Assembly: GCA_003584705.1 (NCBI GenBank)
Contig: AP018536.1
Location: forward strand, 2,294,001-2,358,000
Reading direction: 5' to 3'
Length of the DNA stretch: 64,000 nucleotides
DNA from: Lachnospiraceae bacterium GAM79
Lineage (GTDB): Bacteria; Bacillota; Clostridia; Lachnospirales; Lachnospiraceae
Shown here in pieces: positions 43,116-51,956 of this stretch. The translations under genes and the position numbers were made by a program. Every line of letters begins with the position of its first letter. Positions within the stretch are counted from its first letter, which is position 1. The notes beneath the pieces are model-generated. The model was not told the origin of the DNA. It did no database searches and saw only the letters and a list, made by a program, of their open reading frames with translations.

Positions 43116-43613
43116 TCAATCCCAGACCTTGAATTTTACCGTTTCAATCTTGGACACTTCATCCGCCAGAACACAGATCTCATCGTTCAGGGTGATTCCC
43201 GTCAGAATCACATCCGTATCTCCCCTGCATTCCAGTAATGCCTTCAGGTCATCTTCCGTAATAATATCCTTCTCCACCAGTCCCAGCACTTCGTCCAGGA
43301 TCAGCAGATCGCATTCTCCAGTCGTCAGTACTTTCTTGGCAAAGCCGATCCCGTTACGGATGTTCTGGATCTCCTCCTGCTTCTTTTCCTCCGGTAATTC
43401 CACGAAATTACCGTCCGATTTCTCGAAACGGAACAGCTTGATCTCCGGCTCCATTCTGCGTAAAAAATCGGAATCCCCCAGTCCCTTTCCCTTCAGGAAC
43501 TGAATAATAACGACCCTCTTGCCTTCTACCGCTGCCTGTACCGCTCTTCCAATCGCTGCCGGTGATTTGCCTCTGCCATCGCCGGTATAAATATAGATGC
43601 ATCCTTCTGCCAT
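43116..43613 (-). CDS. cobO: Cob(I)yrinic acid a,c-diamide adenosyltransferase (CobO/BtuR)
   Basis: 165 aa from ATG 43613, chosen because GAGGTG precedes it; the frame also allows an ATG four codons earlier. P-loop YTGDGRGKSPAAIG, the corrinoid-binding RFEKSDG region, LLILDEVLGLVEKD and DVILTG are family hallmarks. It adds the 5'-deoxyadenosyl group to corrinoids, giving coenzyme B12. No other cobalamin gene is adjacent, so in this host it may act in salvage. It lies upstream of the lysine riboswitch but reads in the same direction; a separate promoter is likely. Confidence 0.9.
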   Translation of the reverse strand: MAEGCIYIYTGDGRGKSPAAIGRAVQAAVEGKRVVIIQFLKGKGLGDSDFLRRMEPEIKLFRFEKSDGNFVELPEEKKQEEIQNIRNGIGFAKKVLTTGECDLLILDEVLGLVEKDIITEDDLKALLECRGDTDVILTGITLNDEICVLADEVSKIETVKFKVWD

Positions 43614-43724
43614 TCCACACCTCATGGTCTATCTGCGTATCTGACGCTCCCTAGCTGTACACAGTTACTAATATCTATGCATTCTTTTATACCATATATT
43701 GTCACTTTTTGCAATCTTTTGTCG

Positions 43725-44378
43725 TTAGACGATGGATTCCTGCACCTGTGCCTCCTCCAGAAGTTCCAGTTTGCTGACGGATACCTCGAAAGCTACTCTT
43801 TTCTCCACATGCTCTTCATCCAGTTTTTTCATATATTCACGGCTCTGGATCCGTCCCCAGATCGCACAGCGCTCTCCTACCTTGAAATGCTCCGCATAAC
43901 GGGCGTTACGTCCCCAACAGATACAGGGAATATAATCGGATTTTCCGTACGGACGGTTTACCGCCAGCAGCAGATCCGCTATTTCTCTTCCCAACGGTGT
44001 CTTACGATACACCGGTTCCTTACATATATATCCATCCAGATAAATCTGGTTCGTCTTCGAACTTTCTTCCATTTCTTCAATAAATTTCACTTCTCTGGCA
44101 AACACAGACAACACCAGTCTGTTCTTGCGCTCCTCATGACGATTGTAGGAACGAAACTGTCCGTTCACACACAAAAGCATTCCGACATAGCTGGCTGTCA
44201 CGTCCAGTAATCTTTCTGAGACCATCACCGGTATAATGTCAAAACTGTCGCTCAGTCTCGTACATTTGATGTCCACCATGTAGAATCCTTCCCCATAGAT
44301 CTCATGGCTGTAGGAAAAATTGCTTACCACTTCCCCCATCACCGTTACCTGATTGTTTTCAATAACCTTATCTGTCAT
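43725..44378 (-). CDS. Single-stranded DNA-binding protein-like (duplicated OB-fold)
   Basis: 217 aa from ATG 44378, after AAGGGAGAAC. Two OB-like halves are visible: residues 8 to 100 (NNQVTVMGEVVSNFSYSHEI) and residues 110 to 205 (NQIYLDGYICKEPVYRKTPL, then GREIADLLLAVNRPYGKSDY and IPCICWGRNARYAEHF). The second is close to the SSB family motif and lacks the acidic C-terminal tip that recruits partners. The arrangement is common in Clostridia as a second SSB-like protein. It may bind ssDNA in repair or competence. Divergent from typA, about 290 bp away. Confidence 0.8.
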   Translation of the reverse strand: MTDKVIENNQVTVMGEVVSNFSYSHEIYGEGFYMVDIKCTRLSDSFDIIPVMVSERLLDVTASYVGMLLCVNGQFRSYNRHEERKNRLVLSVFAREVKFIEEMEESSKTNQIYLDGYICKEPVYRKTPLGREIADLLLAVNRPYGKSDYIPCICWGRNARYAEHFKVGERCAIWGRIQSREYMKKLDEEHVEKRVAFEVSVSKLELLEEAQVQESIV

Positions 44379-44575
44379 TTTTGTTCTCCCTTCTACATCT
44401 TCTGACTCTTCTACAACAATCTTTATGTATTGCACTACTATTTATACTCTAAAATCCATCGTTTGAGTACTAAAACTCATCGCACAAAAGGGCAAATTAC
44501 GCACAAAAGGGATTTCTTTTCCATACTTTTTCATATAGAAAACCACCAAAAGCGTTGATTTTCCACGGTTTTTTC

Positions 44576-44604
44576 TTGCGTCCGGAAATGATAAGTGCTA
44601 TACT
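44576..44604 (+). promoter_or_regulatory. Promoter of typA
   Basis: TTGCGT (44576 to 44581), exactly 17 bp, TATACT (44599 to 44604) with an extended TGC element. The ATG lies 61 bp past the -10 box. Confidence 0.7.
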
Positions 44605-44664
44605 GAAACAGTTTGAAAAAAGATTGAATCAGTTGCACGCATTTTTAGAAAGGCAAGGATTTTT

Positions 44665-46503
44665 ATGAGACAAAAAAGAGAAGATGTCAGAAACGTTGCA
44701 ATCATTGCTCACGTAGACCACGGTAAAACCACTCTGGTGGATGAGCTGTTAAAACAAAGCGGTGTATTCCGTGAAAATCAGGAAGTTGCTGAGCGTGTCA
44801 TGGACTCCAACGATATCGAGCGTGAGCGTGGTATCACCATTCTGTCCAAGAACACTGCCGTTATGTATAAGGGTACCAAGATCAACATCATCGACACCCC
44901 GGGCCATGCGGACTTCGGCGGCGAGGTAGAGCGTGTCCTGAAAATGGTAAACGGTGTTATCCTGGTGGTGGATGCCTTCGAGGGTGCCATGCCCCAGACC
45001 AAATTCGTGCTTCGTAAAGCACTGGAATTAAAGCTTCCCGTTATCGTATGTATCAATAAGATCGACCGTCCCGAAGCAAGACCCGATGAGGTCGTAGACG
45101 AGGTACTGGAACTGTTCTTAGAGCTGGATGCGGATGATTCTCAGCTGGATTGTCCTTTCGTATATGCTTCCGCAAAGGCCGGTATTGCCTCTCTGGATGC
45201 TGACGAAATGGGTACTGATATGGAACCTCTGTTTGAGACCATTTTAAACTACATCCCCGCTCCCGAAGGAGATCCGGATGCGGCTACCCAGGTACTGATC
45301 AGTACCATTGATTATAATGATTATGTAGGACGTATCGGTGTCGGTAAAGTAGACAACGGTACCATCCGTGTAAACCAGGATGTGGTCATCTGTAACCACC
45401 ACAATCCCGACAAGATCATCAAGACCAAGGTCAGCAAGCTGTACGAGTTCGACGGTCTGAATAAAGTAGAAGTCAAAGAAGCTGGCATCGGTTCCATCGT
45501 TGCGATCTCCGGCATCAGTGAGATCCACATCGGTGACACCCTCTGCTCTCCCGAAAATGTGGTTCCCATTCCTTTCCAGAAGATCAGTGAGCCTACCATT
45601 GCCATGCAGTTCATGGTAAACGATTCTCCTCTGGCCGGTCAGGAAGGTAAATTCGTTACCAGCCGTCACCTGCGTGACAGACTGTTCCGTGAGTTGAATA
45701 CCGATGTTTCCTTACGTGTGGAAGAGACCGAGTCCGCCGACCGTTTCAAGGTATCCGGCCGTGGTGAGCTGCATTTGTCCGTACTGATCGAGAATATGCG
45801 TCGTGAAGGTTTTGAGTTTGCAGTAAGTAAGGCTGAGGTTCTGTATCATACCGATGAGAACGGCAAGAAGTTAGAACCTATGGAGCTGGCTTACATCGAT
45901 GTTCCCAATGAATTTGCCGGTGCTGTTATTGAGAAGCTTGGTCAGAGAAAAGGTGAACTTCGTAACATGGGTTCCATTTCCGGCGGCACTTACACCCGTC
46001 TGGAGTTCTCCATCCCCGCAAGAGGACTGATTGGTTACCGCGGTGAGTTCATGACCGATACCAAGGGTAACGGTATTCTGAACACCGTATTCGACGACTA
46101 CGGCCCTTACAAGGGAGATATCCAGTATCGTAAGATGGGTTCCCTGATCGCATTTGAAGCCGGTGAAGCTATCACCTACGGTCTGTACAATGCGCAGGAG
46201 CGTGGTACTCTCTTCATCGGGCCCGGTGAAAAGGTATACTCCGGTATGGTCATCGGTCAGACCGGACGCAGTGAGGACATCGAGATCAATGTCTGCAAGA
46301 AGAAGCAGCTGACCAACACCCGTTCCTCCAGCGCTGACGAAGCTCTGCGTCTGACACCGCCCAAAATCCTGTCTCTGGAGCAGGCTCTGGACTTCATCGA
46401 TACCGACGAACTGTTGGAAGTAACTCCTACCAACCTGCGTATCCGTAAGAAGATTCTGGATCCGACCATGAGGAAACGTGCCATGATCAATAAGAAAGCT
46501 TAA
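44665..46503 (+). CDS. typA: Ribosome-associated GTPase BipA/TypA
   Basis: 612 aa, the usual length. G1 [11 protein letters not shown]2 [12 protein letters not shown]3 [15 protein letters not shown]4 NKIDRPEA and the C-terminal domains typical of BipA ([20 protein letters not shown], then [20 protein letters not shown] and [20 protein letters not shown]). It binds the 70S ribosome and supports 50S assembly and growth at low temperature or stress. It is a single-gene transcription unit: consensus-like promoter at 44576, an AGAAAGG site before the ATG, and a strong terminator 17 bp after the stop. Confidence 0.97.
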   Translation: MRQKREDVRNVAIIAHVDHGKTTLVDELLKQSGVFRENQEVAERVMDSNDIERERGITILSKNTAVMYKGTKINIIDTPGHADFGGEVERVLKMVNGVILVVDAFEGAMPQTKFVLRKALELKLPVIVCINKIDRPEARPDEVVDEVLELFLELDADDSQLDCPFVYASAKAGIASLDADEMGTDMEPLFETILNYIPAPEGDPDAATQVLISTIDYNDYVGRIGVGKVDNGTIRVNQDVVICNHHNPDKIIKTKVSKLYEFDGLNKVEVKEAGIGSIVAISGISEIHIGDTLCSPENVVPIPFQKISEPTIAMQFMVNDSPLAGQEGKFVTSRHLRDRLFRELNTDVSLRVEETESADRFKVSGRGELHLSVLIENMRREGFEFAVSKAEVLYHTDENGKKLEPMELAYIDVPNEFAGAVIEKLGQRKGELRNMGSISGGTYTRLEFSIPARGLIGYRGEFMTDTKGNGILNTVFDDYGPYKGDIQYRKMGSLIAFEAGEAITYGLYNAQERGTLFIGPGEKVYSGMVIGQTGRSEDIEINVCKKKQLTNTRSSSADEALRLTPPKILSLEQALDFIDTDELLEVTPTNLRIRKKILDPTMRKRAMINKKA

Positions 46504-46519
46504 GAAGATTTATAAATAG

Positions 46520-46563
46520 AACCACCTTCGTGTACTGCCTGCAGTATGTGAAGGTGGTTTTTA
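46520..46563 (+). terminator. Intrinsic terminator of typA
   Basis: AACCACCTTC (46520 to 46529) pairs with GAAGGTGGTT (46550 to 46559) and runs into TTTTT. Confidence 0.88.
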
Positions 46564-46592
46564 ACTGGGTTAACAAAGAATCCCAAATGCCC

Positions 46593-46812
46593 ACGGCGAA
46601 CGGAACATCCTTCCTCGATGTAAGGTCTCCCGGTGGGAATTTTCTGACGAAAAGTGAGTAGCGGTTCTAACCCGTACGGGCACGGCTCCAGTTGCCATCC
46701 ATGGCAACGTCCGCCTGTCGCGAACGTCCTGTTCGCTCCACCCTGATGTTCAACACTTTTCGAGAAAATATCACCACCTCCCGACAAACATCTTCGGAAG
46801 GACATTCCATCC
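46593..46812. repeat. Structured intergenic repeat, copy B
   Basis: Homologous to 40784 to 41000. Its stems differ in sequence but keep pairing: GTTGCCAT / ATGGCAAC (near 46691 to 46708), where copy A has ATCCG / CGGAT, and GCGAAC / GTTCGC (near 46720 to 46736), where copy A has GCAAACA / TGTTTGC. A 107-codon frame crossing it also runs through the typA terminator and is not credible as a gene. Confidence 0.7.
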
Positions 46813-46853
46813 GCCGCGGGCATTCTGCGTTTTGGAAAGCCTGCGAAAAAACA

Positions 46854-46994
46854 GTAGCCCGCGTTGGGGTAAGGACAAGCAGACTCTAAGCAGCCGTCGG
46901 TACTTAGCGAGGGTACTTTCCTCGCTTATGTACCGCTACGGTCTGCGTCCGAAGTGGAAACGGGTCTGCGGTTCTTAGCCCCAATACGGGCTAC
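46854..46994 (-). ncRNA. 141-nt multi-helix RNA-like structure
   Basis: Nested stems: outer arm 46854 to 46873 with 46974 to 46994 (about 19 pairs, one bulge); GCAGAC 46879 to 46884 with GTCTGC 46964 to 46969; 46890 to 46903 with 46930 to 46946 (14 pairs, small bulges); GCGAGG 46907 to 46912 with CCTCGC 46920 to 46925. On the minus strand the outer stem is followed by TGTTTTTTCG, so that orientation would end like a terminated small RNA. No match to a named RNA family could be recalled. Confidence 0.55.
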
Positions 46995-47018
46995 GGGGAT
47001 ATTTCACTAACTCTTCAG

Positions 47019-47681
47019 TTAATTCCAGGTGGCTGTCAGGACATGCTCCCCGGTCATCTGGACGACGGTGTCTGCGGTAATAATCTGGCCGCTGTACTCC
47101 CATCCGCCGAAGGTACTGCCCTCTTTTACCGGGGTAGGAAGTTCACCGTAGGTCTCGCCGAAGGTCACCTGTTTGGATTCCACGGTGGAACCGTCGGCAC
47201 CGGTGCCGCCGTCATAGTCGAATTTCACGGTGAACTGTGCGGGAACCCAGTGAGCGGTCAGAGTCATATCGCCGGTGACTTTCTCCGACTGGAAATACCA
47301 CAGCACTGTCTCTCCCTCTTTTTCCGTATACCACCCGTCAAAGGTGTAGCCGGGCTTATAAGGGGTCTCGGGCTCTGTAAGGAATTCACCGTAGCGTACC
47401 TTCCGGGCTGCCACTTCACTTCCGCCGTCCGTATCGTACACAATGTTGAATCCACCGCGTAGCGCGAAGAAAATGATCATTCCCACGATCACCACGATCA
47501 GGACACCGATCAGGCCGTCCAGAATGCGGATGGGAACATCCTTGCTTCCGTAAATGCCGCGGCCGAACCATTTTCCTTTCGGACGGATTGCTTCCTCCGG
47601 CCGCTGCGTCGTTTCCGACTGCGTGGTGACTTCTGCTGCCTTTTCTTCTGTATTCTCTGTTGTCACTTGTTCCTGATTCAT
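47019..47681 (-). CDS. Single-pass membrane protein with two InlB-type B-repeats
   Basis: 220 aa. A Glu/Thr-rich cytoplasmic N-terminus, one membrane helix (residues 53 to 75, ILDGLIGVLIVVIVGMIIFF), then two outward-facing Listeria-Bacteroides (Flg_new/InlB B) repeats: GFNIVYDTDGGSEVAARKVR with PGYTFDGWYTEKEGE, and FTVKFDYDGGTGADGSTVES with GSTFGGWEYSG. Each ends in LTAHW or LTATW. Such beta-rich repeats occur in surface proteins, usually as spacers. A type II orientation with no sorting signal suggests a membrane-tethered surface module. Function unknown. Confidence 0.78.
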   Translation of the reverse strand: MNQEQVTTENTEEKAAEVTTQSETTQRPEEAIRPKGKWFGRGIYGSKDVPIRILDGLIGVLIVVIVGMIIFFALRGGFNIVYDTDGGSEVAARKVRYGEFLTEPETPYKPGYTFDGWYTEKEGETVLWYFQSEKVTGDMTLTAHWVPAQFTVKFDYDGGTGADGSTVESKQVTFGETYGELPTPVKEGSTFGGWEYSGQIITADTVVQMTGEHVLTATWN

Positions 47682-47800
47682 AATTTTTCCTTTTCCTAAT
47701 CTATCATAAGCAATTTCTATGTGCTGCGCACTCTCGAAATTGCAACCAATATTCGTATTCCGGACTGTCGTCCTTCATACTCATATTGTTTTACTCCCCA

Positions 47801-47847
47801 CATAGAAAACATCCTTTACCTGCAAGCAGTCACGGATGTTTTCTATG
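47801..47847 (-). terminator. Hairpin after mglC
   Basis: CATAGAAAACATCC (47801 to 47814) pairs perfectly with GGATGTTTTCTATG (47834 to 47847). It lies 17 bp past the mglC stop; the U-rich run after it is weak. Confidence 0.65.
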
Positions 47848-47863
47848 GGTGAGTCTTATGTCA

Positions 47864-48967
47864 TTACTTTCTTACCAGGTACTTTCTCATATCGATCGCG
47901 CAGGCAACCAGAATGATGAGTCCTTTGATCACATACTGCATGTTCATGTTGATGGACAGGAAGTTCAGTGCTACGAAGATGATTCTTAAGAGAAATACAC
48001 CAAGTACGACACCACTGATCTTACCGGTACCACCTACGAAAGAGACACCGCCGATAACGCAAGCTGCAATGGCATCACACTCGTAGTTCAATCCGGTATT
48101 TGCTGTGTTGGAACCGATACGGGAAGACTCGATGAAACCGGTCAGACCGTACATGGCACCTGCCAGTGTATGTACTAAAATGGTGGTTTTCATTACGTTA
48201 ACACCGGATACCTTTGCTGCTTCGGGATTGGAACCTACTGCAAACATGTTCTTACCGAAGGTGGTCTTGTTCCAGATGAACCACATGATAACAACGATCA
48301 AAGCCGCCAGCCATACATAGTTGGGAATGGCGATTCTCGCGCCGCCGGCATTGAAGGAGATCACGCTTCCCTTTACCACATCGTTGAAGTGCTGATCCAG
48401 ACCGGACAGAGGCTGACCGTTATTGCCGTTGATCATGATGTACATTAACAGTAAGCCGTATACGATCAACTGGGTAGCCAGAGTTACGATGAAGGGATGC
48501 AACTGGAATTTCGCTACGAAGAAACCGTTGACCCATCCCACGATACCGCCGACCAACAGTACGATCAGGATCACCAGAGGGATCGGAAGTACCGGAAGGT
48601 TCGGGAACATCTTGGTGGCATAAGTCACGGACTGCATCAGGGATGCCGTGATACATGCGGTCAGTCCTACCACACGTCCTGCGGACAAGTCGGTACCTGT
48701 CAATACGATACATCCTGCAATACCACAGGCAATGGGAAGGTTCGCCGCGGACAGGCTGATGATGTTGACAATGGAAGCCGCCGACAGGAAATTGGAGTTC
48801 TGGATGTAAGTGTAAATAATTGCTACGATCAGCAGGATGTATAAGGCATTGTTAAGTAAAAATTCTTTCCAATAGGTCTTCTTGTCTCTGCTGTCCAGCT
48901 TCTTGTAGTCTGCAAAATTTTGCTTTACGCCGTTAATTTTATTCTGAATTGCTTTGCCGGGATTCAT
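47864..48967 (-). CDS. mglC: Galactose/methyl galactoside ABC transporter permease MglC
   Basis: 367 aa from ATG 48967, eight bases after AGGAGG; an ATG six bases upstream stands too close to it. About ten membrane helices after a hydrophilic N-terminal 40 residues. Family hallmark region TGLNYECDAIAACVIGGVSF near the C-terminus and GTDLSAGRVVGLTA near the first third, as in BPD_transp_2 permeases of the MglC/RbsC type. It is the last gene of the operon mglB-mglA-mglC, which takes up galactose and methyl galactosides. The mglA stop is 13 bp upstream. Confidence 0.95.
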   Translation of the reverse strand: MNPGKAIQNKINGVKQNFADYKKLDSRDKKTYWKEFLLNNALYILLIVAIIYTYIQNSNFLSAASIVNIISLSAANLPIACGIAGCIVLTGTDLSAGRVVGLTACITASLMQSVTYATKMFPNLPVLPIPLVILIVLLVGGIVGWVNGFFVAKFQLHPFIVTLATQLIVYGLLLMYIMINGNNGQPLSGLDQHFNDVVKGSVISFNAGGARIAIPNYVWLAALIVVIMWFIWNKTTFGKNMFAVGSNPEAAKVSGVNVMKTTILVHTLAGAMYGLTGFIESSRIGSNTANTGLNYECDAIAACVIGGVSFVGGTGKISGVVLGVFLLRIIFVALNFLSINMNMQYVIKGLIILVACAIDMRKYLVRK

Positions 48968-48979
48968 ACGCATATCCTC

Positions 48980-50479
48980 CTATACATATTTTGCAGCAAG
49001 AGACATGATCTCTTCCTGTGTCGTATTTTTGGCATCTACTTCTCCTGCCAGCTTACCGCCGCTCATGACAAGAATTCTGTCACATACACCCAGCAGCTCC
49101 GGCATCTCCGAAGATACCATCAGGACAACTTTGCCCTTATTGGCCAGATCGATGATCAGCTGGTAGATCTCGTACTTTGCACCTACGTCGATACCTCTGG
49201 TAGGCTCATCCAGCATCAGCACCTCCGGCTCTGTGAGAAGCCATCTGCCGAGGATAACCTTCTGCTGGTTACCACCGGACAGTGACCGGATCTTCGTCTT
49301 CTGGGAAGGTGTCTTGATATGCATGGCATCAATGGCCCATGCAGTGTCCTTCTCCATGGATTTATCACTCAGATAAAATCCTGCTTTTTTATGTTTCTTC
49401 AGACTGGAGATCACCGTGTTCTCCCGGATATTCAGGATTCCGAAGATACCGGTGGCACGACGTTCCTCCGTCAGAAGTGCAAAACCGTTTTTAATGGACT
49501 CTCTGGCATTGCGGTTTCTGACCTCTTTGCCGTCCAGTTTGATCACACCGTCTTTTCTGGTGGCCACACCGAAGATATTCTCCAGTGTCTCCGTTCTGCC
49601 GCTGCCGTCCAGTCCGGCCAGACCTACGATCTCACCCTTTCGAGCCTTAAAAGATACATCCTGCAGCAAGGAATATCTCGCGCTTAAGTGTTCTACCTCC
49701 AATGCCACTTCACCGGGCTTGTTGGTCTTGGGCGGGAACTGGTTGGTCAGTTCACGGCCTACCATCAGTTTGATGATCTTGTCTGTAGTCAGGTTCTGTG
49801 CAGGCTCTGTTGCGATCCAGGTACCGTCACGCATGACGGTGACTTCATCTGCGATCCGCAGGATCTCTGCCATCTTGTGAGAAATATAGATAATACCGCA
49901 TCCTCTGTCACGAAGCATATTGATGATCTTGAACAGATGCTCCACTTCTTCTTCCGTCAGGGATGAAGTAGGTTCGTCAAATACAATGATCTTACTGTTG
50001 TAGGATACCGCTTTCGCGATCTCTACCATCTGCCTTTGTGATACCGGCATCGTACTCATGATTCTCTTGGGGTCTACAGCGATCCCCAGTTCTTCAAAAA
50101 TCTTGTTGGTGTCTTCCAGCATCTTGTGCTCGTTGACCATAATGCCTGCTGTCATGGGATAACGGCCCAGCCAGATATTATCCATGACATTTCTCTTCAG
50201 TGCCTGATTCAGTTCCTGGTGAACCATGGCCACTCCGTTATTCAGTGCTTCTCTGGAATTTTTGAAATTGACTTCCTTTCCTTCCAGTTCGATCTTGCCT
50301 GCATCCTTACTGTAGATGCCGAACAGACACTTCATTAAGGTGGATTTACCGGCGCCGTTTTCTCCCATGAGCGCGTGTACCGTTCCTTTTTTTACGGTAA
50401 GGGATACATGATCCAGTGCCTTTACGCCGGGGAATTCCTTGCATATGTCTGTCATCTGAAGTAATACTTCCTGTCCCAT
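48980..50479 (-). CDS. mglA: Galactose/methyl galactoside ABC transporter ATPase MglA
   Basis: 499 aa from ATG 50479, six bases after AGGAGG; two upstream ATG codons overlap that site. Duplicated ABC domains: first Walker [10 protein letters not shown], signature [15 protein letters not shown], Walker [16 protein letters not shown]. In the second half the P-loop is altered ([15 protein letters not shown]), as usual in this family, and the signature is [14 protein letters not shown] with [11 protein letters not shown]. It energises galactose uptake. It is parted from mglB by a GC-rich hairpin at 50503 that probably lowers its expression relative to the binding protein. Confidence 0.95.
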   Translation of the reverse strand: MGQEVLLQMTDICKEFPGVKALDHVSLTVKKGTVHALMGENGAGKSTLMKCLFGIYSKDAGKIELEGKEVNFKNSREALNNGVAMVHQELNQALKRNVMDNIWLGRYPMTAGIMVNEHKMLEDTNKIFEELGIAVDPKRIMSTMPVSQRQMVEIAKAVSYNSKIIVFDEPTSSLTEEEVEHLFKIINMLRDRGCGIIYISHKMAEILRIADEVTVMRDGTWIATEPAQNLTTDKIIKLMVGRELTNQFPPKTNKPGEVALEVEHLSARYSLLQDVSFKARKGEIVGLAGLDGSGRTETLENIFGVATRKDGVIKLDGKEVRNRNARESIKNGFALLTEERRATGIFGILNIRENTVISSLKKHKKAGFYLSDKSMEKDTAWAIDAMHIKTPSQKTKIRSLSGGNQQKVILGRWLLTEPEVLMLDEPTRGIDVGAKYEIYQLIIDLANKGKVVLMVSSEMPELLGVCDRILVMSGGKLAGEVDAKNTTQEEIMSLAAKYV

Positions 50480-50502
50480 ACGCATCCTCCTATACATAAA
50501 GA

Positions 50503-50529
50503 GCGGCCGCTGCCTGATGCAGCAGCCGC
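50503..50529 (-). terminator. GC-rich stem between mglB and mglA
   Basis: GCGGCCGCTGC (50503 to 50513) pairs with GCAGCAGCCGC (50519 to 50529) with one mismatch and a 5-base loop. The U-run on the minus strand is short (TCTTTATG), so it fits a leaky attenuator or a 3' stabiliser of mglB mRNA. Confidence 0.7.
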
Positions 50530-50554
50530 TTCTTTTATTTACTTGTTATTCAGA

Positions 50555-51649
50555 TCATTCTCCGGTGTAAGTAGCGTAAGGGATGTAGATCTTGTTGCTA
50601 ACCTTCTCAGAGATGTTGAAGCTGTCGGTATCTGCCATCAGTTCCTTACCGCCCTGGATGTTCTTAGCCAGGTAAGCAATACCGTTTGCCATACCTTCTG
50701 CATCCTGCTTAATGGTACCGGTCATCTTGCCATCTGCGATCAGCTGCTTGGCTGCGTCAGTTGCATCAACACCGAATACAGGAATGGTGGTGCAGTTGCC
50801 ATCGCCTAAGTTGTAGCCCTTGTCGTTCAGAGCGGAGATAACGCCTTCAGCCATACCGTCGTTGTTGCAGATAACCAGCTCGATCATGTTACCAGCGGAC
50901 TCATTGTACTGAGACAGATTGGTGGTCATGTAGTTGTTAGCTGCGGTTGCGGACCAGTTACCGTCCTGGTCAACCTGATACTTATCGGTATTGGATGCAT
51001 CGAAGTACTCCAGAGCGGGCTTGCCTGCTGCGGTGATCACTGCATCTGCATCTTCTACGCCGTACTGGGTACGATAGATTGCTTCTACGTTACCTAACTG
51101 ACCCATGAACATTGCGTAGCTGATCTTGCCATCGCCATTCAGATCAATAGCATCGAAGTTGTCTACTACATACTGACCAACCATCTTACCCTGCATATGA
51201 CCTGCTTCGGGAGCATCGGTTCCAACGAATGCACACTTGTCATAGCTGCCTAATACCTTACCTTCATCCTCATCGGATTCTACCGCACGGTTGAAGAAGA
51301 TTACAGGGATTCCTGCTGCGCTTGCCTTGTCAACGATGGCCTGGGAAGCGTCTACGGAACCGGATGTTACGATGTTGACGATCAGAAGGTTGGTACCCTG
51401 TGCAATAGCGGTATCGATCTGCTCGTTCTGGGTGGTCTGGTTACTGTTGCCGTCATAATTCTGGAACTTGATGCCTGCTTCGGTAAGCGCATTATCCAGT
51501 GCAGTACGCACGCTGGAGATGTATGTATCACTGTAGGTGTAATAGAATACTCCTACATTCAACTCTCCCTTTCCTCCGCCGCTCTTTCCGCACGCTACGA
51601 GGCTGAGCATCATAATGCCGACCAACAGTAGTGACATGAACTTTTTCAT
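50555..51649 (-). CDS. mglB: Galactose/glucose-binding lipoprotein MglB
   Basis: 364 aa from ATG 51649, after AAGGAGG; the frame extends 14 codons further without a site. Signal peptide with lipobox SLVACGKS. The mature protein is a Peripla_BP_4 fold with the calcium loop DLNGDGKIS characteristic of the galactose/glucose-binding protein, and YFDASNTDKYQVDQDGNWSA. It captures galactose for MglAC. First gene of mglBAC; promoter and possible activator sites lie upstream at 51706 to 51802. Confidence 0.95.
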   Translation of the reverse strand: MKKFMSLLLVGIMMLSLVACGKSGGGKGELNVGVFYYTYSDTYISSVRTALDNALTEAGIKFQNYDGNSNQTTQNEQIDTAIAQGTNLLIVNIVTSGSVDASQAIVDKASAAGIPVIFFNRAVESDEDEGKVLGSYDKCAFVGTDAPEAGHMQGKMVGQYVVDNFDAIDLNGDGKISYAMFMGQLGNVEAIYRTQYGVEDADAVITAAGKPALEYFDASNTDKYQVDQDGNWSATAANNYMTTNLSQYNESAGNMIELVICNNDGMAEGVISALNDKGYNLGDGNCTTIPVFGVDATDAAKQLIADGKMTGTIKQDAEGMANGIAYLAKNIQGGKELMADTDSFNISEKVSNKIYIPYATYTGE

Positions 51650-51705
51650 ATAAAATACCTCCTTGTTTTGATGAAAATGTATGTGTTTCATCTCTTGATG
51701 AGGTA

Positions 51706-51802
51706 ATTATATGGCATCTTGTACATAAAAGATATACAAAATCTTACGCATGGGGTTAAAAATTATACTATTCTGTACACATTTTGTTCATGTTCTGTAC
51801 AT
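51706..51802 (-). promoter_or_regulatory. mgl operon control region with repeated TGTACAGAA
   Basis: Minus strand: TGAACA (51785 to 51790), 17 bp, TATAAT (51762 to 51767), and a second TATAAT at 51706 to 51711 lacking a good -35. The 9-mer TGTACAGAA occurs at about 51771 and again at 51793, 22 bp apart on the same face of the helix, with a further TGTACA at 51720. Such spacing fits an AraC-type activator such as the YesN-like regulator encoded at 54655. Confidence 0.5.
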
Positions 51803-51807
51803 AATTT

Positions 51808-51956
51808 GTAACTATTCAGAGCCGAAAAGCATTACATAATTTCGTCGAACGCTTGCATTCGTAAGAATTATGTAATGCTTATTCGGCGAAGTAACCACAT
51901 GAGCAAAAGAATAGCTCTGAAAGAGCGGTTTTGCGAGTGGGGTTCTGAATAGTTAC
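51808..51956. mobile_element. 149-bp MITE-like element with 13-bp terminal inverted repeats
   Basis: The ends GTAACTATTCAGA (51808 to 51820) and TCTGAATAGTTAC (51944 to 51956) are exact reverse complements. The left half contains a near-perfect 21-bp stem (51821 to about 51841 with about 51867 to 51888). The right 66 bp (51891 to 51956) recur inverted at 63341 to 63406. The minus-strand TAA of the neighbouring sugar-sensor gene lies within the right end. No coding capacity. Confidence 0.75.

Noticed and set aside
46500..46823. 107-codon minus-strand frame
   Set aside because: It covers the typA terminator and the structured repeat copy B, has no ribosome site, and the homologous repeat copy A does not keep the frame.
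50503..50529. Riboswitch between mglB and mglA
   Set aside because: A single GC-rich stem with no conserved aptamer blocks; a differential-expression stem is the simpler reading.
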